Shown here in pieces: positions 28,421-38,052 of a DNA stretch of 64,000 bases. The stretch's first letter is position 1. Every line of letters begins with the position of its first letter. Both the position numbers and the translations under genes were made by a program. Under the pieces are notes generated by a model that was not told where the DNA came from, searched no databases, and saw only the letters and a program-made list of their open reading frames with translations. This DNA is from Opitutaceae bacterium UBA2377 (GTDB lineage Bacteria; Verrucomicrobiota; Verrucomicrobiia; Opitutales; Opitutaceae): contig DDSZ01000014.1 of assembly GCA_002344205.1 (NCBI GenBank), positions 62,001-126,000 on the forward strand, in the 5' to 3' direction.

Positions 28421-29528
28421 CCAGATGCTGTGTGGCTATCACCTCGTCGTCGAGCGCCCATATTTGTTCTTGAGCGGAAGCCGCCAGTTGTTGGCGCAGT
28501 TCTGCGTCGCCCAGAAGCCGGGCAAGACTGTCCGCGAGTGCAGGCGGGTTGGCGGGAGGAACAAGCAGGGCGTTGGCACCGTTGCGCAGTTGATCGGCGA
28601 AACAAGGCAGATTGGACGCGATGACCGGCACACCTGCGGCCATCGCTTCGAGCACCGCCACCGGATGGGCTTCGCCTTTTTCCGCTTCGGTCGGGTAGCA
28701 GAACAGATCCAGCGATTGATAGGCTGAGGCCAGTTGCGCTTCGTCAAAAAGCGGCGAAGCCAGCGCAATTTGTCCTTTGGCCCACAAGTCGGGCGCGAGA
28801 TGGCGCAGGCCGGCGATGAAGTCATGGCCGCCGCCGCCATGGGCCACGTCCACCGGGCCGCGGAGAATAAGGCGCCATGCCGGAAGATCGGAAATCCGTG
28901 AAAGCCGGACCACGGCCTTAATCAGTGAGACAAGGCCTTTTTCGGGATGAATCCGCCCGATGTAGCCGATGTGCAAAGGTGGGTTTGAAATTGGTCGTTG
29001 GGCTGCGCGGGCAAAAAGCCGGCAGTTCACCGGATTCGGCATCACGCGCAGACGGCCGGCAAGCGCCGGTGCCTGCGCGCGAACGGCTGCGGCAATGACA
29101 CTGCTGGCGGCCTGCAGGCGCGCAGCACCGCCATACCAACGCACCTGCCCCTTGGGGAAACGATTCAGGTTTACCACCAGCAAGCCGGCGTTGGGTTTTA
29201 GCCGGCGAACAAATACGGGCAAAGCGACAGTGTTGGTTACAAGGATATCGGCCGCAGGCAAAGTCCCCAGGGCCTTTATGCCCCAGCAGGCGTCAAGCAG
29301 CAGATTTTGCCAAAGAGAGGCCCGGTGATCCCAGCCCTTTTGGCGCAGAACGCGGACACCGTGGGTGATCTCATCTTCCGGCCAGCCGGGGTGCGCTCGG
29401 GACAAAATGGTAACCGTATGACCGCGCTTGGCGAAAATAGCCGCGAGCCGCCACCATAGTTTCTCCACGGCACCGCCCGCCACCGGTGGAACGGGCAGAA
29501 AGAATCCCATGACGATGGTGATTTTCAT
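28383..29528 (-). CDS. Glycosyltransferase, GT4 family
   Basis: The 381-residue GT-B protein opens with MKITIVMGFFLPVPPVAGGAVEKLWWRLA and has the donor-domain start HIGYIGRIHPEKGLVSLIKAV near residue 190. The nucleotide-sugar site is CYPTEAEKGEAHPVAVLEAMAAGVPVIAS. The 3' end overlaps the acetyltransferase start by 38 bases and the 5' end overlaps the FkbM gene stop by 4 bases. It belongs to the polysaccharide run; its linkage is unknown. Confidence 0.92.
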   Translation of the reverse strand: MKITIVMGFFLPVPPVAGGAVEKLWWRLAAIFAKRGHTVTILSRAHPGWPEDEITHGVRVLRQKGWDHRASLWQNLLLDACWGIKALGTLPAADILVTNTVALPVFVRRLKPNAGLLVVNLNRFPKGQVRWYGGAARLQAASSVIAAAVRAQAPALAGRLRVMPNPVNCRLFARAAQRPISNPPLHIGYIGRIHPEKGLVSLIKAVVRLSRISDLPAWRLILRGPVDVAHGGGGHDFIAGLRHLAPDLWAKGQIALASPLFDEAQLASAYQSLDLFCYPTEAEKGEAHPVAVLEAMAAGVPVIASNLPCFADQLRNGANALLVPPANPPALADSLARLLGDAELRQQLAASAQEQIWALDDEVIATQHLDDFAFLHSSSIS

Positions 29529-30274
29529 CGACGTGGTGCAGGAATGAAAATCAGCTCACCGAAGGCTCGAGAGGCGATGTCGTCGGCCGACTCGGGGGCA
29601 GCCGCTTCAAAGGTGTAGCCGATACCCGCAAGCAAGGCGGTTCCTTCATCGCGCTCCTCGGGTGTGTGCACGGCAAGGAGGACCACCGGTTGATGAAGCG
29701 CAAGTGTCTCGAGCATGCCGCGCAAGACAGAAAAGCCATGACCTTCGACATCGATTTTAATGAAATTTGGAGGGCGGATTTGATGAGCTTGCACCCATTC
29801 ATCCAACCTGACTGCGGCAACCGACAGGCTGGACACTTGATCAACGGTTTCTCCCGGATAAGGGAGATGGGAAGTGGTTGATCCAAAACTGTCATATTGG
29901 TAAAGTCTTACACAGCCGGTTCTGTCTGATGCCGCCACCGCGTGGACATGCAAGTGATCCAGTTTATTTAGCCGTTTATGCCAACGCAGGCGCCTGGCGG
30001 AAACAGGATCGGGCTCGAACGACTCGACACGGCCGGTGGGGCCCACGGCACGAGCAAGGCCGACGGAATAGATACCGTGATGCGCGCCGATATCCCAGCA
30101 AACAAAGCCGGGGTGCGCGGCATATTTTCCAAGTGCATTCTCGATGGCCGGGTCATTGCCGCCAAGGCGCCAGTAGGCGGAGCAGGGGTAAAGGGACCAC
30201 CAAGCACCGCGCGCGAGGCCTAGGCGGACTTTGACGGGAATAGCTCCGAGCAAAAAAGTGAGGCGTGTGATCAC
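29525..30274 (-). CDS. FkbM family methyltransferase
   Basis: The 249-residue protein has a Rossmann SAM-binding fold: GFVCWDIGAHHGIYSVGLARAVG (motif I), VESFEPDPVSARRLRWH with the acidic ribose-binding residue, and PNFIKIDVEGHGFSVLRGMLETL, the FkbM signature. In glycan loci, FkbM proteins O-methylate sugars. The start is GTG in a GTGA overlap with the upstream glycosyltransferase stop. A second FkbM gene lies at 44955-45734. Methylation target is not known. Confidence 0.9.
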   Translation of the reverse strand: MITRLTFLLGAIPVKVRLGLARGAWWSLYPCSAYWRLGGNDPAIENALGKYAAHPGFVCWDIGAHHGIYSVGLARAVGPTGRVESFEPDPVSARRLRWHKRLNKLDHLHVHAVAASDRTGCVRLYQYDSFGSTTSHLPYPGETVDQVSSLSVAAVRLDEWVQAHQIRPPNFIKIDVEGHGFSVLRGMLETLALHQPVVLLAVHTPEERDEGTALLAGIGYTFEAAAPESADDIASRAFGELIFIPAPRR

Positions 30275-31461
30275 GATCTGATGGAACGAAGCGCGGCGAT
30301 CAGGCCGGCCGTGGTCGCATCGTAGTTGAAAGCTGCAATACGCTCTGCGGCAGCTTGCCCCATGGTTGCGAGGGCCTCGCGCGGTTGCCTCAGAGCTTCG
30401 TGCAGCACCGCGGTGAGCGCGGTTTCATTGCCGGCAGGGAAGAGCCAGCCGGTTTTCCCGGGCGCAAGCAGGTCCTGCTGACAACCCACTTGATCGCTCA
30501 GAATGACCGGTCGGCCGAGGTGCATCGCTTCGTTGACAGCCAGCCCCCATGTCTCGTGGCGGCCCTCGGAAGGCAGGACAAAGATATCGCCGAGCAAATA
30601 GCGTGCAGGCATGGCGGACTGGTTGGCGAAGGGCAGAAAGTGGATGTTGGCCTGCGCGCCGGCCATGGCACGCAACGCGGGCAGCAGTTCACCGTCGCCG
30701 GAGATAACAAGATGGGTCTTTGTGGGTGCGGAACGCCGAAAGGCGGCGAGAAGCAGATCAGGTCGTTTTTTGGGAATGAGCTTCCCGGCAAACAGCAAGA
30801 CGGTGGCTTCAGTCGAAATGCCCAGTGAGCGGCGAAGACGCACGGCTTCCTCGATATGCCCGGGCGTCGCCTTAAAGTGATCGGCATCCACGCAATGAGG
30901 GGCGGCAAAGAGTTTTCCCGTCGGCACGCCGTAATGCCGGAAGTAAGCGGCGTTGGCTTTGCCCACGGGAAGAAATGCAGCGAAACGTGAATAAATAAAT
31001 CGCAGGAGAACACGTTTGAACCCCGCAGGCAGGGGCGCACCGAGCAGGTGGGAGTCGCCACGAAAGATCAGCGGAGCCGGTCGGCGCAGGATGAGGTGCA
31101 GGTGCGGCCGGTAAGCGTAGCCGTAGAGCAGAATGGCCTCGGGCGAGAAGGCGGCCAGCGCCGGCAGCAGGGCAGGATTGTGCAGCCCGTAGAAGCGATC
31201 AACGCCGGGGTTTTTCGCCAAGTTCGGGACAAAAGTGTGATCGTAGCTGGAGAGCAGATCCGTGTCCCAGGCAAAGGCCTGTCCAAATTGAGGATCACGA
31301 CGGGGAGTTGCACCGTGCTCGGAAAGGTAGAAAACCCGCGTGGTGAGCAAGCGCTCCCGGGTCAGACGCCGAAACCAAGGCGCATAGTATTGCACCGGAT
31401 GGGACAGCACGATCGCGAGCCGGCATGGGCTGACTAGGGCTTCGTTGGCGGTATCGGGCAT
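30271..31461 (-). CDS. Glycosyltransferase, GT4 family
   Basis: The 396-residue GT-B protein begins at the ATG at 31461 (MPDTANEALVSPCRLAIVLSHPVQYYAPWF). An IVLSHPVQYYAPWFRRL start is characteristic of a GT4 subgroup in LPS clusters. The donor domain starts at TVLLFAGKLIPKKRPDLLLAAF and includes VLPSEGRHETWGLAVNEAMHLGRPVILSD. The longest frame carries 89 further N-terminal residues without homology that overlap the neighbouring polymerase gene, so they are rejected. Ten bases separate it from the upstream gene. Confidence 0.9.
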   Translation of the reverse strand: MPDTANEALVSPCRLAIVLSHPVQYYAPWFRRLTRERLLTTRVFYLSEHGATPRRDPQFGQAFAWDTDLLSSYDHTFVPNLAKNPGVDRFYGLHNPALLPALAAFSPEAILLYGYAYRPHLHLILRRPAPLIFRGDSHLLGAPLPAGFKRVLLRFIYSRFAAFLPVGKANAAYFRHYGVPTGKLFAAPHCVDADHFKATPGHIEEAVRLRRSLGISTEATVLLFAGKLIPKKRPDLLLAAFRRSAPTKTHLVISGDGELLPALRAMAGAQANIHFLPFANQSAMPARYLLGDIFVLPSEGRHETWGLAVNEAMHLGRPVILSDQVGCQQDLLAPGKTGWLFPAGNETALTAVLHEALRQPREALATMGQAAAERIAAFNYDATTAGLIAALRSIRS

Positions 31462-31471
31462 CGAGCGGCAA

Positions 31472-32914
31472 TCAGCGGGTGGAGAAACGGTGATAGGCGA
31501 GTGGCAAGCCGATGCAAACGACCGAAGCTTGGAATAGCGACGAGAGCCAGGTGGCGGCCACGAGCTCGGCTTGAAAGCTCCAGGCGGTGAGTAAAATGGC
31601 AAAGATGCCGAGGGCGGAAAACTGCGGCACATTGAGCGACAATAGGGAAAGACGCCTGAGGGTGGCGCCGAAAATGAAGCCCAGAATGGCGGCGCCAATA
31701 AACCCGTAGTTGATGTAGGCCTCGGCAATCATGCCGAAGGCGATGGAAAACTTGAAGGGATCGTAAGGGTCGATGAGCCCGAAATAAATCCCGAGGCGAA
31801 TGTTGGACATAAGGCTCGACGGCTTGTCAGGCCAGAGGAAACGGGGAATGAACAGTGCGGGGATGTCGGCATAACTTTCACCCAGGAGATACGGTTTTTG
31901 CTCAGGCACGCGCTCCACCGCGAGGCAGAGCATCTGAATGAGTGAGGCGCGTTCAAAGATCGTGGATTGGCGGCCAAGACCGGCTTCGCGTTCATCGCGG
32001 GAATGAAAACTATAGCCGATCCATTCGGTAAAATAGGCAGGTATCTCCAAGGGTGTCGGCGGCGGGCGTTTTTCTTCCCAATAGAGCTGGCGCATGTCCG
32101 ATTTGCCGAGGTGGAGCAGCGACACGACGGGGAGGAAGAGGACGAGAAAATGCCAAGGCACCCGCCGGCGGGAGGCGCTGAAGGCAATAAACGCGAGGGC
32201 GACAAGTGAAATGCCACCGATCAGATAAAGTTGGGAAAACAGAAAGGCGAGCTGTAGCGCCACATTGACGGCGAAAAAGACAATCTGTCCGGAAGCAAGT
32301 ATCCTCATGCCCCAGAGCCGGGCCAGGATGAAGGTGCAGAGTGTGCCAAGGCCAAAAAACAAGGCGCGCAAGGTGCCATGAAAATCGTTCGGAATCAGCT
32401 CCGTGAAAGTATCAATGTAAAGATAGACGGTGTTGAGCAGCAGCCCGAGCGGAACATAGCGATACAGCTTCGGAGGCATGAGGGAAACCGCGGCCCACCA
32501 TGAGGGACGCACCGGGCGCCGGACGACCGCGAACCCCCAGTTTGCCATACCCAGATATACGACAACCAACAGGCCTGCCTGATTTACGATCTCGTCCGAA
32601 AAATGCCTGATCTCAGCATGGCCCGAGAGCAGCGGAATGGCATAAAAGGGAATGCAGGTGAGCATGCCAATTTCAAAGGCCGGAAACCAAGTTCGGTGAT
32701 CGCGGGCCCATTTGAGAATGGGCAGGCTGGCCAAGGCCAGAATGACCACGCCGATGAGGGTCAAAGATCCGGCGTTGGCACGGTTTTGCCAAATAAACCA
32801 AAGCGTGACGGCGATCAGTCCGCCTAAGCCAAAACGGTAAAGCCGGGTGGATGCAGCCCGATCCGGAACAGGCGTAGGTTGATCGAGCGCAGCGAACGGA
32901 TTCGATGGCCTCAT
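31472..32914 (-). CDS. Multi-pass membrane protein, Wzy-like oligosaccharide polymerase candidate
   Basis: The 480-residue protein has roughly eleven hydrophobic helices and a large extracytoplasmic loop between about residues 270 and 375. It contains LFIPRFLWPDKPS, a motif common in O-antigen polymerase/WzyE-like oligosaccharide repeat-unit proteins. Such proteins join lipid-linked repeats in the periplasm. Family identity is less firm than for the ligase-like protein at 25294 because polymerases diverge strongly. The ATG at 32914 overlaps the stop of the upstream glycosyltransferase by 4 bases. Confidence 0.65.
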   Translation of the reverse strand: MRPSNPFAALDQPTPVPDRAASTRLYRFGLGGLIAVTLWFIWQNRANAGSLTLIGVVILALASLPILKWARDHRTWFPAFEIGMLTCIPFYAIPLLSGHAEIRHFSDEIVNQAGLLVVVYLGMANWGFAVVRRPVRPSWWAAVSLMPPKLYRYVPLGLLLNTVYLYIDTFTELIPNDFHGTLRALFFGLGTLCTFILARLWGMRILASGQIVFFAVNVALQLAFLFSQLYLIGGISLVALAFIAFSASRRRVPWHFLVLFLPVVSLLHLGKSDMRQLYWEEKRPPPTPLEIPAYFTEWIGYSFHSRDEREAGLGRQSTIFERASLIQMLCLAVERVPEQKPYLLGESYADIPALFIPRFLWPDKPSSLMSNIRLGIYFGLIDPYDPFKFSIAFGMIAEAYINYGFIGAAILGFIFGATLRRLSLLSLNVPQFSALGIFAILLTAWSFQAELVAATWLSSLFQASVVCIGLPLAYHRFSTR

Positions 32915-34230
32915 GGGGATGGAGTCTGAACGGCGCCGTCGAAAATGGTGGCAAGCCGGCCGCTCATACCGGCAGCGGTAAGTTCTGCAAGGAGGGTCGG
33001 GTTCCCAGCGGGCAAGGAGCGGTAGCCTTCACGGACAAACCATTCGGCATGGATGCATTGCACAAGTTCTGCGGTATCCGCTTCACGGTCCGCATTGGAA
33101 AATCCATAACTGGCCGGATGGTTTTGGCCGCGGGCGGCCCGGAGCATGAGGCTTTCATGGTGGGCGATGGTAAGGAGAGGCCTTCCGGCGAGAAGGCAGG
33201 GAAATATCTTGGATGCACTGTAAGCGGGGTCATCCGATCCGATCGCCAGCAGCGCGTCTGCGGATGTGAGGTAGTGCAGTGCTTCGAAATATGGGACTCG
33301 GTAACATTGCTCCGACACATGCTCGGCGACTTGCTCTGCCGTGGCGATGGGCAATACCCAGTTTTGGGCCAAGGGAGGGGGGGCGTAGTCGGTGCCGATA
33401 AAATGAAAACGAATGCGGGCGGCTTGGGCAGGGTGAGTCGCAAGATAGCGATGGAAAGCGCGAAAAAGCAGAGCGAGCGGCCGCCGCATGCCGGCGACGA
33501 CGCGGCCGGTATAGACGAAATGGATATTCTTATCTCCAAGAGAGACGAGCGGTTGGTCAGGGACGTGCCGCCGGGCAATTTCCAGATCGGCTTTCGATGC
33601 GCCAAAGGGCAGATGATGGATTCGAGCGGGTTCGATCCCGGGGTGACGCGCGAGCAGATCCGGCCCATAGGCGGAAGAGACCGAGACAATGGCGGCGGCG
33701 CCACGCACGGCCTTGGGTTCGCGACGCCGGGCGGTCAGTTGGGAAAGCCAAAATTTGACTCTTCCGCCGGGCGGTCGCGTTTGGGTGCGCCGGTAGTAAT
33801 CATTCACCCAAGGATCTTGGTAATCCAACACATAGGGCACGCCGAATTTCGCCAGCCATCGGGGGCCAAGCGTGAAGGTGTCGAACTGGGTTGTGGTAAA
33901 GAAAACGAGATCAAATTTCTCGGCCCGGAGCAATGTGTCGCCTGCCTGTCGCAAGGCCCGCCCACAACGCCACCAGAGCGAGCCGAAACCGAAAGGGCGG
34001 GTGAGTTGGGGTGAAAGGCCACGAACCCGCACCACCCGAATGTCAGGCGGGTAAGTTTGTTCGAGGAGCGGATCAAGCACCGCTCCTTCCACTGAATCGG
34101 GAGTGACGGCGAGGACGACGGGATCCCAGCCCAAGGCGCGCAAGCAGGGCAATGCGAGGCGCGCGCGTTGCATATCCGGTGCGTTGACCGGAGGGAAATG
34201 GGGGCTGACAATGAGGACGCGGCGTATCAC
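32911..34230 (-). CDS. Glycosyltransferase, GT4-like
   Basis: The 439-residue GT-B protein has a start resembling many LPS-cluster transferases (RRVLIVSPHFPPVNAPDMQRARLALP). The middle contains PYVLDYQDPWVNDYYRR and AAAIVSVSSAYGPDLL, and the donor domain begins at IHFVYTGRVVAGMRRPLALLF. I chose the GTG at 34230, which starts at the first conserved strand and lies 10 bases after the upstream stop; a longer frame from 34311 would run into the acyltransferase gene. The C-terminal donor motif is weaker than in its neighbours. Confidence 0.82.
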   Translation of the reverse strand: MIRRVLIVSPHFPPVNAPDMQRARLALPCLRALGWDPVVLAVTPDSVEGAVLDPLLEQTYPPDIRVVRVRGLSPQLTRPFGFGSLWWRCGRALRQAGDTLLRAEKFDLVFFTTTQFDTFTLGPRWLAKFGVPYVLDYQDPWVNDYYRRTQTRPPGGRVKFWLSQLTARRREPKAVRGAAAIVSVSSAYGPDLLARHPGIEPARIHHLPFGASKADLEIARRHVPDQPLVSLGDKNIHFVYTGRVVAGMRRPLALLFRAFHRYLATHPAQAARIRFHFIGTDYAPPPLAQNWVLPIATAEQVAEHVSEQCYRVPYFEALHYLTSADALLAIGSDDPAYSASKIFPCLLAGRPLLTIAHHESLMLRAARGQNHPASYGFSNADREADTAELVQCIHAEWFVREGYRSLPAGNPTLLAELTAAGMSGRLATIFDGAVQTPSP

Positions 34231-34240
34231 ATTCGGAAAC

Positions 34241-35350
34241 TTATAGGCGGAGCTCAGCACGAGTGCGCAGCATCCAGCGCCGGACGGGCTTTTCAATCCA
34301 ACACCAGCCAAGGGCGGCGCAAAGGAGGCAAATCAACCCTGCGCCCGCGTAAAACAGTCCTTGGTTTAGCCAAGCGCCGGTGGAGTCGAGGATGCGCTCA
34401 GGCGGCAATAGCAGGTCGCGGAGAGCCGCGCGGATCGGCACATGGACGAGATAGAGGGTGTAGGACAAAGCGCCGACGATACACAAGAAACGACCGGTCA
34501 GCACCCGGGAGCAAAAATGTGTGGCGGCCGGTTGTCGCGCCAGATCGATTAATACTGCACAGCCAAGCGCCACCCAAGAATAGCCGATGGTCATGCCCCA
34601 CAGGCCCTCCCGAGACCACGGAGGCAGAGCACACATGGCCAGTCCACCGAGACCAAGGATTTGAAGCCAGCGCGGCAGGCGGCTGCGACTGAAGACAAGC
34701 GCGATGCCCGCGATAAAGGCGTCCAGTCGAGCAGGAGTGCAGGCGAGAATCTGAATCCAATTGAAACCAGCCGCCACGGCAGCAAGTCGAACCAGCAGCG
34801 CGAAAAGAGCCAGGAGAAGCCAAAAGGATTTAGGGCCTCCATTTCGGCGCACGACGAAAGCGAGTGTGGCGAGAAGATAGAATTGCACTTCCACCGCGAG
34901 AGACCAGGCGACGTCGATAGCCGGATTGAGGAAACGGCCTTCGCGGATGTTGAGCACATTTGAGGTGAATGTGGCATACCATGGCCAATCTCCAAGGACA
35001 CCGATTTGAGCGGCCGGCTTCGTCGAGAAACCGGTGAGGCCAAGCAAAGGAGGCAGGACAACGTAGACGCCGAGGAGGACAAAAGCATAGACAGGGACAA
35101 TCTTGGCGGCACGCCGGAGCCAAAAATCCTGAAGCCAACCCGGTTGATTGCGAACGTGCTGCAGGCGTTCAAAAATTAGGTAACCGGACAGGGCAAAGAA
35201 CAGATCCACGCCCCGACTGCCCAGCTCGGCGAGATTTGTCAGCCAAGCCGAGCCTTCATAAACGGTGAGATGACTGAAAAGCACGGCCAGAATGGCCACG
35301 CCGCGCAGTCCATCCAGCCCCTTCACGCGGGACTCGGCGGTGGCATTCAT
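34241..35350 (-). CDS. Acyltransferase-3 family membrane protein (OafA/YrhL-like)
   Basis: The 369-residue protein has about ten membrane helices. It starts at the ATG at 35350 with KGLDGLRGVAILAVLFSHL, the conserved Acyl_transf_3 entry including the active-site His, followed by SRGVDLFFALSGYLIF and an AWSLAVEVQFYLLATL motif near residue 160. Such proteins carry acyl groups, often acetyl, across the inner membrane to O-acylate surface sugars. The start gives a 4-base overlap with the preceding methyltransferase stop. The 85 extra residues of the longest frame belong to the other gene's reading region. Confidence 0.92.
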   Translation of the reverse strand: MNATAESRVKGLDGLRGVAILAVLFSHLTVYEGSAWLTNLAELGSRGVDLFFALSGYLIFERLQHVRNQPGWLQDFWLRRAAKIVPVYAFVLLGVYVVLPPLLGLTGFSTKPAAQIGVLGDWPWYATFTSNVLNIREGRFLNPAIDVAWSLAVEVQFYLLATLAFVVRRNGGPKSFWLLLALFALLVRLAAVAAGFNWIQILACTPARLDAFIAGIALVFSRSRLPRWLQILGLGGLAMCALPPWSREGLWGMTIGYSWVALGCAVLIDLARQPAATHFCSRVLTGRFLCIVGALSYTLYLVHVPIRAALRDLLLPPERILDSTGAWLNQGLFYAGAGLICLLCAALGWCWIEKPVRRWMLRTRAELRL

Positions 35351-35976
35351 CGCAGGGCAAGTTGCCGCAAGTCCCAGGTTTGCCCGGCGGCATTGGTGAC
35401 AACGCGTTGCACGGGGAAGGAAAAACTCCGTTCCAAGCGATGCCAAAATTTGACGTGGTCCATGAAACGGAAATGAGAGACGAGGAGTGTTCCGCCTGGA
35501 GCGAGGGCCGAGGCAAATCGGCGGGCCGTGCGCAATGGATCGGCGGCGTAGCCGAGGCATTCGTTGAAGGTGATCACGTCGTAGGCACCAGCCGGCGGCG
35601 TCCAAATTTCGAAATCATGTCGTTCGAAGCGCCCGTGCGGGAGCTTGAGGGCTGCGGCCCGGCGCAGACCTTCCGCCGAAAGATCCACCCCAAGATAGCT
35701 TTCCAGCGCAGCGGGATCGAGCAGACTGGCGAGACGGCCGGAGCCGCACCCAAGGTCGAGCAGGCGTGGCCGGGAACACGCCTCACGGATCATGCCGACG
35801 AGTGCTTCGTGACGGGCGAGTTCGCCCGGGGCGAAGAAGTGATCCCAGGCGCCGGAGATATATTCCTGATCAAGCGCGGCTGCCGGCACCGGCCGGCCGA
35901 GCCCGGCGCGACGGCCGTGCAACGCGTAGCGGAAGCGGTGAAACAGATGGAGGATGGAAGCGGGCAGCAAACTCAT
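35347..35976 (-). CDS. Class I SAM-dependent methyltransferase
   Basis: The 209-residue protein has motif I RLLDLGCGSGRLASLL near residue 72, the acidic residue in SYLGVDLSAEGL and FNECLGYAADPLRTARRFASALAPGGTLLVSHF as motifs II-III. It resembles methyltransferase type 11/12 proteins that act on small molecules or sugars. Overlaps of 4 bases at both ends bind it to the acyltransferase and deacetylase genes. The substrate is unknown; O-methylation of a glycan is inferred from location. Confidence 0.85.
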   Translation of the reverse strand: MSLLPASILHLFHRFRYALHGRRAGLGRPVPAAALDQEYISGAWDHFFAPGELARHEALVGMIREACSRPRLLDLGCGSGRLASLLDPAALESYLGVDLSAEGLRRAAALKLPHGRFERHDFEIWTPPAGAYDVITFNECLGYAADPLRTARRFASALAPGGTLLVSHFRFMDHVKFWHRLERSFSFPVQRVVTNAAGQTWDLRQLALR

Positions 35977-36728
35977 GATTTCAGCTCAAAGAAAAATTCC
36001 TGTTCACCGGCGAAACTCCCCAAAAACTCCTCCGAGAGGATAGGTTCCGTCCACGGCGGCGTGGGTTCAAACTGGGTCGCATACGCGGCGAGGGCATGAC
36101 GTTTGACGGGGCCATAGCCGGGAAAGCGGAAGCGATGGATGCGGTTGGCAGACAAAGAAGGGCGGACAAGGAGAAGCGGGCGATAATTGGCCCAGACCGG
36201 GTATTCGAGAAGGCGTGGTTGGAGGCCCTGCCGAGCAAGAGCGTCGGACACGAGTTTGAATCCGGCTTCGTGCTCGGTGCTGCCATCGTGGCGCCAAGGG
36301 AGGAACAAGGTCTTGGGGCGGATTGTCGCAAGGCGATCGGCGAGTTGGAACAGTGCGGTTTCGCGCTCACCCACGTTCAGGTGGGGCAAACGACCGTCGG
36401 GCAAGTTCAGGAAATGGAGACAGGCAGAGTCGAGGTAGAGTCTCGATTTGGCTAGGCGGGCCTCGTCGTAGCGGAGAGAGGACAGGGCGGCAGGTGAGAG
36501 AGTGGGATGGCCCTGATGCGAAGCGGACCCATCGGTGAGATATAGGGCGTGGACGGGGGTCCCGGAGAGTCGCAACTGAAAGACCAAGCCGCCGCAGCCG
36601 AGGCTGCCATCATCCTGATGCGGGGCGATGACCAAGACGGTGCCGGTATCGATTTGCAGTGACCTGCTGCGGAGAGTCATGAAACCGTGCAAGGTGGAGC
36701 GGATAACGCGGCGCAGGTGATGTTTCAT
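35973..36728 (-). CDS. PIG-L/LmbE-family deacetylase
   Basis: The 251-residue protein belongs to the zinc-dependent PIG-L family, which removes N-acetyl groups from GlcNAc-type sugars. The N-terminal metal motif reads APHQDDGSLGCGG (canonical AHPDDE), so His and both Asp are kept but the usual Glu is Gly. The third ligand is likely His in WRHDGSTEHEAG near residue 140. The ATG at 36728 is preferred to an upstream TTG, with AGG four bases before it. It may generate a free amino sugar in the glycan. The loss of the conserved Glu is worth testing. Confidence 0.85.
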   Translation of the reverse strand: MKHHLRRVIRSTLHGFMTLRSRSLQIDTGTVLVIAPHQDDGSLGCGGLVFQLRLSGTPVHALYLTDGSASHQGHPTLSPAALSSLRYDEARLAKSRLYLDSACLHFLNLPDGRLPHLNVGERETALFQLADRLATIRPKTLFLPWRHDGSTEHEAGFKLVSDALARQGLQPRLLEYPVWANYRPLLLVRPSLSANRIHRFRFPGYGPVKRHALAAYATQFEPTPPWTEPILSEEFLGSFAGEQEFFFELKS

Positions 36729-36777
36729 CCTTGATACTACAAGCAATCAGCCCAACGGGAGAAAAAAGGGTGAGCGG

Positions 36778-38007
36778 TCAGGTGGACGGATGTTTGAGGG
36801 CCTGCGCGACCAAGGTCAGGAGGTGAGGAGCTTCCCTTTCCCACGAATAGCGGGTTTCGGCGAGCCGCCGGGCAGCGAGTCGGCGGCGGGCCAGAGCTTC
36901 CGGATCTGCGAGCAAGGTGTCGAGTTGGGCGGCTAGGGCGGTGGTCTCATGCAGAGCAACGAGCAGGCCGGCTTCGGGTGACTGGCTCAGGACCTCGCGC
37001 TGGCCCGCGGTGTCGGAAGCAACTACGGCAAGGCCGGCATTGAGATACTGCAGGATCTTGTTGGTGATGGTGAGATCCCGGTTTACGATAAAAGATTGTT
37101 CAAGAGCGAGCCCGATGTCGTGGCGCGCAATCAAGCCGGGTAGTGCATCGGGAGGGACGAGCGGCAGAAACTCCACCCGGGAGCGAAAGTGCGCCGGCAA
37201 GGAGTCGAGCAGGCGGCGGGCATAACCGCTGCGGGCCTCGCCGAGCAGAACAAGGCGGGAAGGACGGCTGGTCCGACTCCAAGCGGCGAGAAACAACTCC
37301 AGACCGCGACCGGGTCCGGTGGTTTGGGAAAACCAGAAGAAGGCCGGAGCGGCGGCCGGCCGGACAAGGGGCGTCGGTTGCAGCGGGAAAGAGTTGGTGA
37401 TGACCTCGGGCCGTCGGCCGCCATAACGGGTGTGAAGTGCCCCGGCCAGAGCCTGCGAGGTGGTAGTGACATAAGCCGCGCGGTGGAGCAGGGTGCGTTC
37501 GCTGGCGCGCAGAAGCGCCAGCGGCCGGCCGGTGCGCTCGTGGGGAAGCAGATCCTCGGAGTGCCAGTCCTCAATGTCGGCGGCAACACGGCGGCCCTCG
37601 GCGAGCAGCTGCGCTCCCACCCAGTGGGGAATCTCGTTGTGCACGATCAACAGGTCGGCCGGGCGGGCGCGGGTCGCCTTGAGCAAGGCGCGGGCCGGGC
37701 CGAGGGAGGCGGCGCTTTGCAGGCCCAGCCGATGAGAGAATTCGCGGGCCAGCCGGTGCTGCAATCGTCGCAACCAGACCAGGAAACGGCGCGGGAGCGG
37801 GGCGTCATGCCCGAGCATATCCACGTAGGCATGGGTGAAGGGCGCATTTGCAACTAGCTCGCGGTCAATCGGGACGGATGGCAGGTGATTGCGAATGCCG
37901 AGCACGGTGACGATATGACCGGCTGCGCCGAGGGCGGTCGCCTCCTTGAGCACGCGCGGGTTGCGGCAAAGCGGGGAATTGGTGAGGATCAGGATGCGTG
38001 CGCTCAT
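36778..38007 (-). CDS. Glycosyltransferase, GT4-like family
   Basis: The 409-residue GT-B protein begins at the ATG at 38007 with MSARILILTNSPLCRNPRVLKEATALGAAGH, a start seen in GT4 proteins of polysaccharide loci. The donor half includes PAFFWFSQTTGPGRGLELFLAAW and a TNKILQYLNAGLAVVASDTAGQREVL stretch corresponding to the donor-binding helix. The 49-base gap downstream and the 140-base gap upstream are among the longer spacers in the locus, so this may be the first gene of a transcription unit. Confidence 0.85.
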   Translation of the reverse strand: MSARILILTNSPLCRNPRVLKEATALGAAGHIVTVLGIRNHLPSVPIDRELVANAPFTHAYVDMLGHDAPLPRRFLVWLRRLQHRLAREFSHRLGLQSAASLGPARALLKATRARPADLLIVHNEIPHWVGAQLLAEGRRVAADIEDWHSEDLLPHERTGRPLALLRASERTLLHRAAYVTTTSQALAGALHTRYGGRRPEVITNSFPLQPTPLVRPAAAPAFFWFSQTTGPGRGLELFLAAWSRTSRPSRLVLLGEARSGYARRLLDSLPAHFRSRVEFLPLVPPDALPGLIARHDIGLALEQSFIVNRDLTITNKILQYLNAGLAVVASDTAGQREVLSQSPEAGLLVALHETTALAAQLDTLLADPEALARRRLAARRLAETRYSWEREAPHLLTLVAQALKHPST

Positions 38008-38052
38008 GGACTCGGGAGTCACTGTGGCAGGCGGACTGCTAATCACTCACTG

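Noticed and set aside
35351..35605. 85-codon N-terminal extension of the acyltransferase-3 protein
   Set aside because: It overlaps the methyltransferase gene in another frame, has no membrane or family signal and breaks the 4-base overlap pattern.
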